Assembly: GCA_963734965.1 (NCBI GenBank)
Contig: CAVTJK010000003.1
Coordinates: forward strand, 2,046,001-2,110,000
DNA: 64,000 bases
From: UBA4742 sp963734965
Lineage (GTDB): Bacteria; Actinomycetota; Acidimicrobiia; Acidimicrobiales; Acidimicrobilacustridaceae
Direction: 5' to 3'
The position numbers and the translations under genes were made by a program. Below are positions 18,546 to 27,541 of the stretch, in pieces; within the stretch, counting starts at the first letter, position 1; each line of letters begins with the position of its first letter. The notes beneath the pieces were generated by a model that saw only the letters and a list, made by a program, of their open reading frames with translations, ran no database searches and was not told the origin of the DNA.

Positions 18546-19580
18546 TCAGCCGTTGACCGAGCCGAGGAACTTCAGCAGCAGGCCCCGGTTGATCGGATCC
18601 TCGGTGTCGTCGACCTCGGCCAGCGCGGCCTCGCGCTCCTCGACCGTCGTGGCCTTGGCCGCGGCGGCCACCGCCTTGGCCGCTTTGGGGCTGAGGTTGG
18701 CCAGCTGGCGGGCGATCTCGGCGGCATCGGCCATCTCGTCGTCGTCGGACGGCGCCGGCTCGCTCGACACCACATCTGACCCACCGAAGGTCGGCTCCTC
18801 GATCACGAGCCCGCCCGGATCGAAGCGGTCGTCGCCGGCGGCGTCGTCACCCACGACCGTGAGCACCGGCGGTTCGGCCTCGGACCGGGCGAAGTCGCCC
18901 GCCGGGGTGGTGAACTCGCTGACGGGCTCGGCCACGGGCTCGAACGCCGGCGGCGGTTCATAGGCCGGCGCCGGCGCCGGCTCGGGCGGAGCCATGAAGC
19001 TGGAGGTGGCCGCGGGCGTCGCCGCACCGGCCGGCGCCTCGCCGACCGTCACGAGGCCCATCTCGACCAGATCCTTGACGGTGCGGGACACGGCCAACTC
19101 GGCGCGCATGAGCTCGTCGCCGAGCCCACCGACCGTGGTGCCACCGCCGATGGCCACGATCTCGCGCCACCGGTCGGCGTTGAGGGTGACCTCGTCGCTC
19201 GGGAGGTCTTGGCGGAGCGCGACCCACCCGGCCAGGGAGGGGACGACCTTCTCGATCGACTTCCACTCCTCGAGCATCGACTCGGCCTCGTTGAGGGACC
19301 CCTCGATCTCGGCCCCGTCGCCGGCGTTGGCCGAGACGGCGTCGTCTTCGAAGGTGAAGTCACCCTCCTTGAAGCGGAGCAACTCGAACAGCACCTCGGT
19401 GGCGCCGTCGGCGAGGGGAGCCTGGCTGGCCTCGCTGGCGACGATCGCCCCATCCGCCAGCCAGAGCGATCCGGTGCCGCGCCCGCCGCTCAGCTGGAGG
19501 CGCCCGGTCTTCTTGGTCGATGCCAGCAGGCGCAGGACGTCAGGAAGGGCAAAGGTTTCAAGCGTGCCCTGTAGAGCCAC
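18546..19580 (-). CDS. DUF4388 (PatA N-terminal-like) domain protein
   Basis: Residues ~1-110 match the DUF4388 module: ALQGTLETFALPDVLRLLA, TGRLQLSGGRGTGSLWL and LFELLRFKEGDFTFEDD, a fold found in regulatory and gliding-related proteins. A winged-helix-like stretch follows (VGGLGDELMRAELAVSRTV), then a long Pro/Ala/Glu-rich disordered segment. The C-terminus is a short helical part rich in Lys/Ala. The start is GTG 19580 with CCGGAGG five bases upstream; a GTG at 19622 is in frame but has no ribosome site. The function is unknown. Confidence 0.75.
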   Translation of the reverse strand: MALQGTLETFALPDVLRLLASTKKTGRLQLSGGRGTGSLWLADGAIVASEASQAPLADGATEVLFELLRFKEGDFTFEDDAVSANAGDGAEIEGSLNEAESMLEEWKSIEKVVPSLAGWVALRQDLPSDEVTLNADRWREIVAIGGGTTVGGLGDELMRAELAVSRTVKDLVEMGLVTVGEAPAGAATPAATSSFMAPPEPAPAPAYEPPPAFEPVAEPVSEFTTPAGDFARSEAEPPVLTVVGDDAAGDDRFDPGGLVIEEPTFGGSDVVSSEPAPSDDDEMADAAEIARQLANLSPKAAKAVAAAAKATTVEEREAALAEVDDTEDPINRGLLLKFLGSVNG

Positions 19581-19666
19581 GGTGACCTCCGGAAGGGGGG
19601 ATGGACTCTCTTCCATCGGCACCGACCGGCGCCGATTAGAGGAGCTTTTCCGAATCTAGTGCAGGG

Positions 19667-20500
19667 TCAGCGCGCCCGGGCGGCCCTCACCATGGCCTTC
19701 AGGGGGGCGGACCGGCCCGTCCACAGCTCGAAGGCGACCGCCGCCTGGTGCACGAGCATCCCGAGACCGCCGAGGCTGCGGGCGCCCCGCTCGCCCGCCG
19801 CCGCCAGCAACGGCGTCACCGTCGGCTGGGTGATGATGTCGACCACCAGTTGGTTCGGCGCCAGCCGCTCGGGGGGCAGGGACCACGACTCGCCGTCCAT
19901 GCCGACCGGTGTGGCGTTGACCACCAGGTCGACCCCCTCGACGTCGGCGGCCTCGGCCACTCGGCCGATGGGACCGGCGAGTGCCGCCGCCGCCTCGGCC
20001 GACGACGTCGTGCGATTGACGACCAGGACCTCAGCGGCTCCCGCCGCCGCCAGCGCCACGATCAGGGCGCGAGCGGCGCCCCCGGCGCCCAGCACCGCGC
20101 AGCGTCGTCCCGCGGGATCGAAGTCGGCGTCGGCGCGCAGCGACGCGACGAAGCCGGCGCCGTCGGTGTTGTGGCCGATGAGGCGGCCGTCGCGCTGCTC
20201 GACGCAGTTGACGGCGCGCAGCAGTCGGGCCGCGTCGGACAGCTCATCGCCGGCACGACCATCGAGGTAGTCGGCCACCGCGGTCTTGTGGGGCATCGTC
20301 ACCGACATCCCCGCCAGGCCGAAGGCGCGCATCCCCTCCAGCGCCGCCGGCGCCTGGCCGGCCGCGACCTCGAGCGCGACGTACACCCAGTCGAGCCCGG
20401 TCTCGTCGAAGGCGGCGTTGAAGATGTCCGGAGAACGCGAGTGGCGGATCGGATCGCCGATCACGGCGGCCAACCGAGTGCGGCCCGTCGGCGCCCTCAT
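19667..20500 (-). CDS. aroE: Shikimate dehydrogenase
   Basis: Reduces 3-dehydroshikimate to shikimate with NADPH. The 277-residue protein has the substrate site IGDPIRHSRSPDIFN, the catalytic Lys in VTMPHKTAVADY, HNTDGAGF, the nucleotide glycine loop VLGAGGAARALIV, NRT for the NADP phosphate, and the C-terminal GLGMLVHQAAVAFELWTG. It overlaps mltG by 4 bases, as in other actinobacteria. Confidence 0.95.
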   Translation of the reverse strand: MRAPTGRTRLAAVIGDPIRHSRSPDIFNAAFDETGLDWVYVALEVAAGQAPAALEGMRAFGLAGMSVTMPHKTAVADYLDGRAGDELSDAARLLRAVNCVEQRDGRLIGHNTDGAGFVASLRADADFDPAGRRCAVLGAGGAARALIVALAAAGAAEVLVVNRTTSSAEAAAALAGPIGRVAEAADVEGVDLVVNATPVGMDGESWSLPPERLAPNQLVVDIITQPTVTPLLAAAGERGARSLGGLGMLVHQAAVAFELWTGRSAPLKAMVRAARAR

Positions 20501-21711
20501 CCGCCGAACAGTCCCTCGGCTTTGGCCTTGTTGACCACGCGCTGGAAGTCACGCTCGTTCGAGGTGAAGAACTCACCACCGTCCTTGTCGACGACGACGA
20601 AGTAGAGCCAGTCCCCCGCGGCCGGGTTCAAGGCCGCTTCGAGCGAGGCGCGCCCGGGCGAGCTGATCGGTGTGGGCGGCAGACCGGGATGGGTGCGTGT
20701 GTTGTACGGCGAGTTCACGGCCAACTGCGAGTTGCTGAGGTTCAGCACACGCTGTTGCAGGGCGTACTCCACCGTGGCGTCGATGCCCAGGGTCATCGGC
20801 TTGGCCAGCCGGTTGAAGATGACGCGCGCCACCTTGGGCCGGTCGTCGGGCAGCTTGGCCTCCTCCTCGATCATCGAGGCCAGCGTGAGCGTCTGGTACG
20901 GCGTCAGCCCGACCCGCTGCTGTGACTGCGCCAGTCCGATGCTGTCGGCCTGCTGGTCGAAGGTGGTGACCATCTGCTGCACCAGCTTCTTGGGGTTGCC
21001 GACGTCGGTGAGCAGGACCTCGTAGGTGGCCGGGAACAGGAACCCCTCGAGGTTGGTCGAGCCCGGCGGCTGATACTTGGAGTGCACCGTGAGCAGCGCC
21101 TGATCGAGGTCGGCCGCCTTCATCTCCGGGAACGTCTTCAGGATCCGGGCCTTGGTCTCGCTGAGCCACAGCCCCTCGGGGATCACGACCTTGCGCACGG
21201 CCGGCGGGAGGGGGCCCTTCTGCAACCGCTTGACCACCGCGCTCATGGCCTCGGGCGCGAAGAGGCCGTCATACACGCCGGCTTTGAATGGTCCGGCACT
21301 GCTGGCCTTCACGTAGTAGCGGAAGACGGTCGCGTTGGTGACGACCCCGCGCTGGGCCAACAGGTTGGCGATCTGGCTGTCGCTCGACCCGTCAGGCACC
21401 GAGACCGTGACCGGTCGGCCCGGTGCCCCTGGCGGATTGATCTGGCGGCTGATCCACCAACCACCGAGGGCCAACACGACCAGCACGACGAGGCTGATGG
21501 CCCCGATCACCGGCGCGCTACGGCGCAGCACGCCCCGTTCGGGCGGCAGATAGAGGATCGGCTCGTCCCCGTCCGCCGCGTCGCCATGGTCGGGCCCGGT
21601 GGGCTCGCCGGGCTCCGCGACGACGGAGTCGGGCGGATCGGGTTCGACGCCGTCGAGGACGTCGGCCGGTGTGGTGGGGTGGGGGGAGTCGGGCACGGCG
21701 CGATCGGTCAT
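20497..21711 (-). CDS. mltG: Endolytic murein transglycosylase MltG
   Basis: Membrane-anchored lytic transglycosylase thought to cut nascent glycan strands and set their length. A ~75-residue acidic cytoplasmic tail precedes one membrane helix (VIGAISLVVLVVLALGGWW). A LysM-like region (VSVPDGSSDSQIANLL) and the YceG domain follow, with the catalytic Glu in LASMIEEEAKLPDD and the YNTRTHPGLPPTPISSPG signature. The order aroE-mltG-ruvX-alaS matches mycobacteria. Confidence 0.94.
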   Translation of the reverse strand: MTDRAVPDSPHPTTPADVLDGVEPDPPDSVVAEPGEPTGPDHGDAADGDEPILYLPPERGVLRRSAPVIGAISLVVLVVLALGGWWISRQINPPGAPGRPVTVSVPDGSSDSQIANLLAQRGVVTNATVFRYYVKASSAGPFKAGVYDGLFAPEAMSAVVKRLQKGPLPPAVRKVVIPEGLWLSETKARILKTFPEMKAADLDQALLTVHSKYQPPGSTNLEGFLFPATYEVLLTDVGNPKKLVQQMVTTFDQQADSIGLAQSQQRVGLTPYQTLTLASMIEEEAKLPDDRPKVARVIFNRLAKPMTLGIDATVEYALQQRVLNLSNSQLAVNSPYNTRTHPGLPPTPISSPGRASLEAALNPAAGDWLYFVVVDKDGGEFFTSNERDFQRVVNKAKAEGLFGG

Positions 21712-22139
21712 GAGGGGTCCTCGGCCCGCCGTTGCCCATCGAGCCAGGACTGCAGCATGACGGCGGCCGCCGCTTGATCGACGACACGACGTCGAGCCGG
21801 GCCCTTCATCTTCTGCTCTCTCAGCTTGCGGTCGGCGGTCACCGTGGTGAAGCGCTCATCGTAGGTGTCGATCGGTAGGTCAGTGGTGGCACCCAACCGT
21901 TCGACCTCGGCCAGCGCCGCCGTCGCCGCCGGTCCGAGGCTCCCGTCGAGCGACAGCGGTAGGCCCACGACGATGCGCTCGGCCCCGAGCTCGGCCGCCA
22001 GCTCGAGGATCCGGCGATGGTCCTGGTCTTCGTCCCCGGAGCGGAGCACCACCTCGCACGGCGAGGCCAGGATCCCGCCCGGATCGCTCACCGCCACCCC
22101 CACGCGGCGCGCGCCGAGATCGATCCCGAGGACCCGCAC
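21708..22139 (-). CDS. ruvX: RuvX/YqgF-type putative Holliday junction resolvase (pre-16S rRNA nuclease)
   Basis: RNase H-fold protein of the YqgF family. In E. coli it acts in 16S rRNA 5'-end maturation; a junction-resolvase role is shown for mycobacterial RuvX. The 143 residues have VLGIDLGARRVGVAVSD, IVVGLPLSLDGSLGP and YDERFTTVTADRKL. Metal-ligand acidic residues are retained. It overlaps mltG by 4 bases and sits 2 bases downstream of alaS. Confidence 0.93.
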   Translation of the reverse strand: MRVLGIDLGARRVGVAVSDPGGILASPCEVVLRSGDEDQDHRRILELAAELGAERIVVGLPLSLDGSLGPAATAALAEVERLGATTDLPIDTYDERFTTVTADRKLREQKMKGPARRRVVDQAAAAVMLQSWLDGQRRAEDPS

Positions 22140-22141
22140 CG

Positions 22142-24748
22142 TCAGGCGCCCAGGGCAGGGATGCCGACGGCGGCGCGCACCTGGTCGAGCGCCTCGTCGA
22201 GACGGCTCGCATCCTTGCCCCCGGCGACCGCCAACTCGGGGCTCTTGCCCGTCCCGCCCCCGACGGTTCGAGCCGCGTCGGTGATCAGCTCGGACGCATG
22301 CAGGCCGCTGTCGGGCACGACGGCGGACACGATCGAGACACCCCCGCCGTCGGGTGCACCACCGAGGACCACGGCCCGTATCCCCGGCTGGTCGCGCACG
22401 GCGACCGCCAGGTCGCGCAGATCGTCACGAGCCACGCCGTCCAGACGGGCCACGACCGCTCCGTCGACGGCGCTCGTCGCCAGCTCCGTCGAGCGAGCCC
22501 GGGCCGATTGGCGGCGCAGGTCGCGGATCTCGTCCCGGAGCTCCTTGTTCTCGGCCACGCGCCGGTTCACCGCGTCGACGACTTCGTCGTCCGCCACACC
22601 GAGCAGATCAGCGACGGCGCCGAGTCGCGCCTCGTCGCGGCGCAACCGCTCGATCGGTCCGAACCCGGTGATGGCCTCGATGCGGCGCTGGTTGGATCCG
22701 ATCGAGCTCTCGCTGATGATCTTCACGGGTCCGATGTCGCCCGTGGCCCGCACGTGGGTGCCCCCGCACAGCTCGGTCGAGTGCGGGCCGGCCTCGAGCA
22801 CGCGGACGATGTCGCCGTACTTGTCCCCGAAGAAGGCGATCGCACCGAGCTGCTCGGCGAAGTCCTTCGTCGTCTCGTAGTGGCGGACCGGCTGGTTGGC
22901 CAGGATCTCGTGATTGGTCAGATCCTCGACCCGGGTCAGCTCGTCGGCCGAGACGGCCTCGTAGTGGCTGAAGTCGAAGCGCAACCGGTCCGGCGCGACC
23001 AGCGAACCCTGCTGCTTCACGTGTTCGCCGAGCACCTCTCGCAGCGCCCAGTGCAGCAGATGGGTGGCCGTGTGGTTGCGGCGGATGGCGTCACGCCGCT
23101 CGACGTCGATGGCGGCACTGACCAGCTGACCGGCCCCGATCTCGCCCTCGACCAACCGCGCCAGATGGCGATGCAGACCTGGCAACGCCGCCGTGGTGTC
23201 GACCACCTCGGCCCGCCCGGTCTCGCTGCTGATCGTGCCGGTGTCGCCCACCTGGCCCCCGCTCTCCGCATAGAACGGGGTGCGGTCGAGCACGATCGAC
23301 ACCCGGCCCTCGTCGTCGGGCTCGGTCACGGCCAGGACCCGGGCCTCGACCTCGAACTGCTCGCGGCCCACGAACTCGGTCGGGCCGAACTCGTCGAGGA
23401 CCTCCTGGAACACTGGCAGATCAGCCGAGGCCCCCTCGGAGCGACGGGCGTCCTTGGCCCGCTTCTTCTGGTCGGCCATGGCCACCCCGAACGCCGCCTC
23501 GTCGACGCCGATTCCCCGTTCGAGAGCGATCTCGCGCGTGAGCTCGAGCGGGAAGCCGTGCGTGTCGTGCAGCTGGAAAGCCACGGCCCCGCTCAACTGG
23601 TTGCCCTCCCCCACCGTGTCGAGCTCGCCGTCGAGGATGGCGGTGCCGGCCTTGAGCGTCTGGCGGAAGCGCTCCTCCTCGTGGGCCACGACATCGCGCA
23701 CGAAGCTGTGGCTCTTGACCAGGCCGGGGTAGGCCTCGCCCATGACCTCGACCGTCGCGTCGACCAGGCTGGGCGTGACCAGGTGGTCGACGTCGAGCAG
23801 GTAGGCGTGGCGCACGGCGCGGCGGATCACGCGGCGCACGACATAGCCGCGGCCCTCGTTGGAGGGGAAGACGCCGTCGCTGACGAGGAAGCTCATGGTG
23901 CGGGCGTGCTCGGCCAGGATCCGCAACGACACGTCCTCGGCGTCGGATCGGCCGACCTTGCGGCCCGTGACCGACTGGGCCGCTTCGACCAGCGGCACCA
24001 TGACATCGATCTCCCACACCGAGTCCTTGCCCTGCAGGACCCCGAGGATGCGCTCGAGACCGGCACCGGTGTCGATGTTCTTGCGGGGCAGGACGTGGTC
24101 GACGCCGTCCTTGTCGCGGTTGTACTGCATGAACACGAGGTTCCAGATCTCGAGGTAGCGGGCGTCGCCCCCATAGCCCGGTCCCCCGCCAGCGCCGTAC
24201 GCCTCACCGAGGTCGACGAAGATCTCGGAGTTGGGCCCGCAGGGACCAGGCGGCCCGCCTGGTGGGCCCCACCAGTTGTCCTCGAGGCGTTGGATCCGGT
24301 CGGGCCGAACGCCGACCTCGTCGGTCCACAGCGCTTCGGACTCGTCGTCATCGGTGTGGATCGTGACCCACATCTGCTCGGGATCGATGCCGAACAGGTT
24401 GGTGACCATGTCCCACGCCATCGGGATGGCCTCGGCCTTGAAGTAGTCGCCGAAGCTGAAGTTGCCGAGCATCTCGAAGAAGCTGAGATGGCTCAGATCA
24501 CGACCGACCTCCTCGAGGTCGTCGTCCTTGCCGTTGACCCGCACGACCTTCTGCACGGTCGTGGCCCGCGTGTAGGGCGGGTTCTCCTCGCCGAGGAAGT
24601 AGGGCTTGAACGGCACCATGCCGGCGACGGTGAAGAGCAGGTCGGGGTCGTGCGGGATGAGGCTGGCCGACGGCACCACCGTGTGGCCGCGCTCGGAGAA
24701 GAACTGGAGGAAGGCGCGGCGCAGCTCGTCGGCGGTCATGGGGTTCAT
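22142..24748 (-). CDS. alaS: Alanyl-tRNA synthetase
   Basis: Charges tRNA-Ala and edits misacylated Ser/Gly. The 868-residue chain has the class II catalytic core (FFSERGHTVVPSASLIPHDP, then GNFSFGDYFK). The editing site has zinc ligands HTATHLLH and CGGTHVRATGDIG. A C-terminal DHHA1/C-Ala domain follows with a GGTGKSPELAVAGG loop. The frame is intact. ATG 24748 is followed by an ATG two codons later. A TACGCT hexamer lies 9 bases upstream, slightly too far to call a leaderless promoter. No T-box is visible upstream. Confidence 0.97.
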   Translation of the reverse strand: MNPMTADELRRAFLQFFSERGHTVVPSASLIPHDPDLLFTVAGMVPFKPYFLGEENPPYTRATTVQKVVRVNGKDDDLEEVGRDLSHLSFFEMLGNFSFGDYFKAEAIPMAWDMVTNLFGIDPEQMWVTIHTDDDESEALWTDEVGVRPDRIQRLEDNWWGPPGGPPGPCGPNSEIFVDLGEAYGAGGGPGYGGDARYLEIWNLVFMQYNRDKDGVDHVLPRKNIDTGAGLERILGVLQGKDSVWEIDVMVPLVEAAQSVTGRKVGRSDAEDVSLRILAEHARTMSFLVSDGVFPSNEGRGYVVRRVIRRAVRHAYLLDVDHLVTPSLVDATVEVMGEAYPGLVKSHSFVRDVVAHEEERFRQTLKAGTAILDGELDTVGEGNQLSGAVAFQLHDTHGFPLELTREIALERGIGVDEAAFGVAMADQKKRAKDARRSEGASADLPVFQEVLDEFGPTEFVGREQFEVEARVLAVTEPDDEGRVSIVLDRTPFYAESGGQVGDTGTISSETGRAEVVDTTAALPGLHRHLARLVEGEIGAGQLVSAAIDVERRDAIRRNHTATHLLHWALREVLGEHVKQQGSLVAPDRLRFDFSHYEAVSADELTRVEDLTNHEILANQPVRHYETTKDFAEQLGAIAFFGDKYGDIVRVLEAGPHSTELCGGTHVRATGDIGPVKIISESSIGSNQRRIEAITGFGPIERLRRDEARLGAVADLLGVADDEVVDAVNRRVAENKELRDEIRDLRRQSARARSTELATSAVDGAVVARLDGVARDDLRDLAVAVRDQPGIRAVVLGGAPDGGGVSIVSAVVPDSGLHASELITDAARTVGGGTGKSPELAVAGGKDASRLDEALDQVRAAVGIPALGA

Positions 24749-24764
24749 GGCTCGACCAGCGTAC

Positions 24765-25040
24765 TTACGGTTGGCGACGGTCGAGGTCGGCGATTATCCG
24801 TTCCTCGGCCTCGAGCATCGCGACCCGACCCTCGCCCACGGCGTCACGCACCGATGACCCCAGCACGACGGTGGCGCGGCGGGCGGTGTGGCCGGCCGCC
24901 CGGGCGGTGCCCACCACGGTGTCGGCCACGTTCTCGGGGCTGAATCGATCACGGCTCTCGCGCAGGCGCACGAAGCTGTACATCACGGCGCCGGCTCCAG
25001 CGGCGGCGCCCACGGTGAACCATCGGGCCCGTTTGAACAT
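24765..25040 (-). CDS. Small actinobacterial envelope protein of unknown function
   Basis: 91 residues. A positively charged N-terminus (MFKRARW) is followed by a short Gly/Ala-rich hydrophobic segment (FTVGAAAGAGAVMYSF) that may anchor the protein. The rest is a soluble helical part with many Arg/Asp. It lies between a DUF948-type gene (overlap at 25040) and alaS, a position where mycobacteria also carry a small hypothetical protein. No function can be assigned. Confidence 0.65.
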   Translation of the reverse strand: MFKRARWFTVGAAAGAGAVMYSFVRLRESRDRFSPENVADTVVGTARAAGHTARRATVVLGSSVRDAVGEGRVAMLEAEERIIADLDRRQP

Positions 25041-25405
25041 CAGGCCGCCCTCGCCCCCGAGACGAGGCGCCGGGTGCCCCGTCCGATCCCGCGACCGACC
25101 GCCACGACACGGATGATCGGGGCCCGGAACGCGAGGTAGCCGAGCCGCGAGGCCGAGTCGACACGAGCCGAGATGGCCTCCGCCGAATCGAGCAGGTCGT
25201 CGACCCGCCCGACCTCGGCGCCCGCGGCCGACACCGTCTCCCGCAGCTCACCCATCAGCGGCAGCGCCTCCCGGCGGAGCTCGGCCAAGGTCGATCGGAG
25301 GTCGCGCAACGAGCGCAGGATCGAGCCGGCCACGACGACGATGACGACGATGGCGGCGATCATCACGAGGCTCACGATGACCGCGGCCAGATCGCCAGCG
25401 GTCAT
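25040..25405 (-). CDS. DUF948-like single-pass membrane protein
   Basis: 121 residues: an N-terminal membrane helix (AAVIVSLVMIAAIVVIVVVAG) is followed by a long amphipathic, likely coiled-coil helix (LRSLRDLRSTLAELRREALP to RVDDLLDSAEAIS). This layout is typical of DUF948. The C-terminus is basic. The start overlaps the rarA stop by 4 bases. Its role is unknown, perhaps envelope-related. Confidence 0.7.
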   Translation of the reverse strand: MTAGDLAAVIVSLVMIAAIVVIVVVAGSILRSLRDLRSTLAELRREALPLMGELRETVSAAGAEVGRVDDLLDSAEAISARVDSASRLGYLAFRAPIIRVVAVGRGIGRGTRRLVSGARAA

Positions 25406-26727
25406 GTGTCCTCCCCGTCGACATCGTCTCGTCGTTGCATGCGTCGCCCGACCTCGGCCTCGTCGCCGTGATCCGAGGGAACGTAGTAGGTGCGGCCCTG
25501 GATGCCGTCGGGACGGTACTGCTGAGCCAGCCAGCCCCTCGGGTCGTCGTGGGGATAGAGGTAGCCCTCGCCGTGGCCCAGGCTCCTGGCTCCTTGGTAG
25601 TGGGCGTCGCGGAGGTGGTTCGGCACCTCGCCGGCGCCGAGCTCGCGGACATCCGAACGGGCCCGTCCCAACGCCATGGTCACGCGGTTCGACTTCGGTG
25701 CCGTGGCCAGGTGCACCACGGCATGGGCCAGGTTGAGCTGCGCTTCGGGCAGCCCGACGAACTCGACGGCCCGGGCGGCGGCATCGGCGACGAGCAGGCT
25801 CGTAGAGTCAGCCCGCCCGATGTCCTCGGACGCCAGGATCACCAGCCTCCGGGCGATGTAGCGGGCGTCCTCACCGGACTCGAGCATGCGGGCCAACCAA
25901 TAGAGCCCGGCGTCCGGGTCCGATCCTCGGATGCTCTTGATGAAGGCGCTGATGACGTCGTAGTGATCGTCGCGCCCGTAGCGCAGGGCCTTGGTGCCCA
26001 GCGCCGCCTCGGCATCGGCCAGCGCGACGACGGGCGGATCGCCGCGTTCGTGGGCCAGCGCCACCGCCACCTCGAGGCTGGTCAGGGCGTGGCGCCCGTC
26101 GCCGGCGGCCCGCTCGACGAGGTGGTCGATGGCATCGGGCTCGGCCGTGGCCCCTTCGGCCGTCAGCCCGCGGTCGATCAAGGTGGCCACGGCGGCATCC
26201 GACAGCGGTTCGAGGCGGAACAGCGTCGAGCGCGAGAGCAGCGGCGGGTTGACCTCGAAGTACGGGTTCTCGGTGGTGGCCCCCACCAGCACGAGCAGGC
26301 CGGACTCGACCGAGGGCAGCAGGGCGTCCTGTTGGGCCTTGTTGAACCGATGGACCTCGTCGAGGAACAGGATCGTGCCCTGGCCGTACTGGCCGAGGCG
26401 GTCGTGGGCGTCGCTCGCCACCTCGCGGACGTCCTTGACCGTGGCGTTGACGGCCGACAGCTGGACGTAGGCCTTGGCCGTCGTGTGGGCGATGAGCTGG
26501 GCCAACGTGGTCTTGCCGGTGCCCGGCGGACCCCAGAGGATCACCGACGACAGACGATCCGCGTCGATCAGCGCCCGCAGCGGCCGGCCCGGTGCGAGCA
26601 GGTGGTCCTGACCGACGATCTGGTCGAGGGTGGCGGGGCGCAAACGAGCGGCGAGAGGAGCCTGACGGGTCAGTCGATCCGTGGCGGCCACGGCGAAGAG
26701 GTCGCTCGGGGGCGACGCGCTGGCCAT
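25402..26727 (-). CDS. rarA: Replication-associated recombination protein A (RarA/MgsA AAA+ ATPase)
   Basis: AAA+ ATPase that acts at stalled replication forks. The 441 residues show RPATLDQIVGQDHLL, Walker A WGPPGTGKTTLAQ, Walker B ILFLDEVHRFNKAQQD, sensor 1 GATTENPYFEVNPPLLSR, and the C-terminal MgsA tetramerisation region with LRDAHYQGARSLGHGEGYLYPHD. ATG 26727 lies 7 bases after TAGGGT, so the transcript is probably leaderless. It heads the rarA-DUF948-small protein run. Confidence 0.95.
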   Translation of the reverse strand: MASASPPSDLFAVAATDRLTRQAPLAARLRPATLDQIVGQDHLLAPGRPLRALIDADRLSSVILWGPPGTGKTTLAQLIAHTTAKAYVQLSAVNATVKDVREVASDAHDRLGQYGQGTILFLDEVHRFNKAQQDALLPSVESGLLVLVGATTENPYFEVNPPLLSRSTLFRLEPLSDAAVATLIDRGLTAEGATAEPDAIDHLVERAAGDGRHALTSLEVAVALAHERGDPPVVALADAEAALGTKALRYGRDDHYDVISAFIKSIRGSDPDAGLYWLARMLESGEDARYIARRLVILASEDIGRADSTSLLVADAAARAVEFVGLPEAQLNLAHAVVHLATAPKSNRVTMALGRARSDVRELGAGEVPNHLRDAHYQGARSLGHGEGYLYPHDDPRGWLAQQYRPDGIQGRTYYVPSDHGDEAEVGRRMQRRDDVDGEDT

Positions 26728-26734
26728 GCGGTGG

Positions 26735-26740
26735 ACCCTA
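26735..26740 (-). promoter_or_regulatory. Leaderless -10 (TAGGGT) of rarA
   Basis: TAGGGT, then 7 bases, then the rarA ATG on the minus strand. There is no ribosome-binding site in between. Confidence 0.55.
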
Positions 26741-26794
26741 CTTGGGTGGCGGAGGTCCCTGCATCGGCCGCATCAGAGGTGCAACGATGAGTGG

Positions 26795-27541
26795 ATGGTC
26801 GTCCTCGGCGCCCTCTCTCCGTTCCTCCGGGTCCTCGTGTGGGCTCTCGTCCTCGGCGGGCTCGTCGTCTTCATCTGGCGGCGCGTGCAGGGGGTGCCGA
26901 TCCGCGGATCGGCCAAGGAGACGCCATCGACCGACGACTCGTCGGTCCCGCGGCCGCCTCCCGCGACCCTGTACCCGACCGAGGTCCCGGCCGCTCCCCC
27001 GACGACGCCGGCGGTCCCACCATCGGCGCCCGAGGCGCCACCATCGCCGTTCGCGTCGGTCTCGCCGACCAGCTCGGCTGAGCCGGCCGCGCCGAGCATC
27101 CCCGCGACTCCGGTCCCGCCGACCGATCCGGATCGGTCGGCCCGCAGCGGCTTCTTCGCGGGCGCCGCGCCTGGCGACACGACTGAGCCGAGCGCGCCGG
27201 GCACGGGCCGCCCGACCGTCGCCGAGGCCGTTCGGGGGATCACGATGCCCTGCGGCCTGTCACCCGTCGTCGACGGGACGGTGTCGATCCCGAACCCGTT
27301 CCGGGTCGCCTTCCTGACCACGACCGCCACCGCCGCCGAGGTGGGCACGGGCATCGCTGACGAGCTCGAGCGGCTCGGCTTCTCGCTGTCGACGTCGACC
27401 GCCACCGAGCTGCTGGCCCGACGCGACGCCGTCGAGATGCGCGTCGTCCTCTACCCCTCGCCGGCAGCGGCCAAACGAGGGCTCGATCCCATCTTCCCCG
27501 TGGCTCCCGCCGGCGCCATCGGCCTCGAGCTGGTGACCTAA
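26795..27541 (+). CDS. Membrane-anchored proline-rich protein of unknown function
   Basis: 248 residues. An N-terminal membrane helix (FLRVLVWALVLGGLVVFIW) is followed by about 100 residues rich in Pro/Ala/Ser/Thr, probably a disordered periplasmic linker. A compact C-terminal domain of ~80 residues begins at TVAEAVRGITMPCG. I do not recognise that domain. ATG 26795 is preceded by GAGGTG about 13 bases upstream. It is divergent from rarA and convergent with hisS, overlapping hisS by 4 bases. A minus-strand frame over the same bases lacks protein-like features. Confidence 0.6.
   Translation: MVVLGALSPFLRVLVWALVLGGLVVFIWRRVQGVPIRGSAKETPSTDDSSVPRPPPATLYPTEVPAAPPTTPAVPPSAPEAPPSPFASVSPTSSAEPAAPSIPATPVPPTDPDRSARSGFFAGAAPGDTTEPSAPGTGRPTVAEAVRGITMPCGLSPVVDGTVSIPNPFRVAFLTTTATAAEVGTGIADELERLGFSLSTSTATELLARRDAVEMRVVLYPSPAAAKRGLDPIFPVAPAGAIGLELVT

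Noticed and set aside
24749..24764. T-box leader for alaS or hisS
   Set aside because: Upstream gaps are 16 and about 54 bases, far too short for a T-box, and no T-box sequence is present.
22298..24943. An 881-codon open frame on the plus strand opposite alaS, and similar long antisense frames opposite relA (33695-35545), carB and secD
   Set aside because: Their translations are low in hydrophobic patterning, rich in Arg/Gly/Asp/His and match no family. They are the usual by-product of third-position G/C in the real genes.
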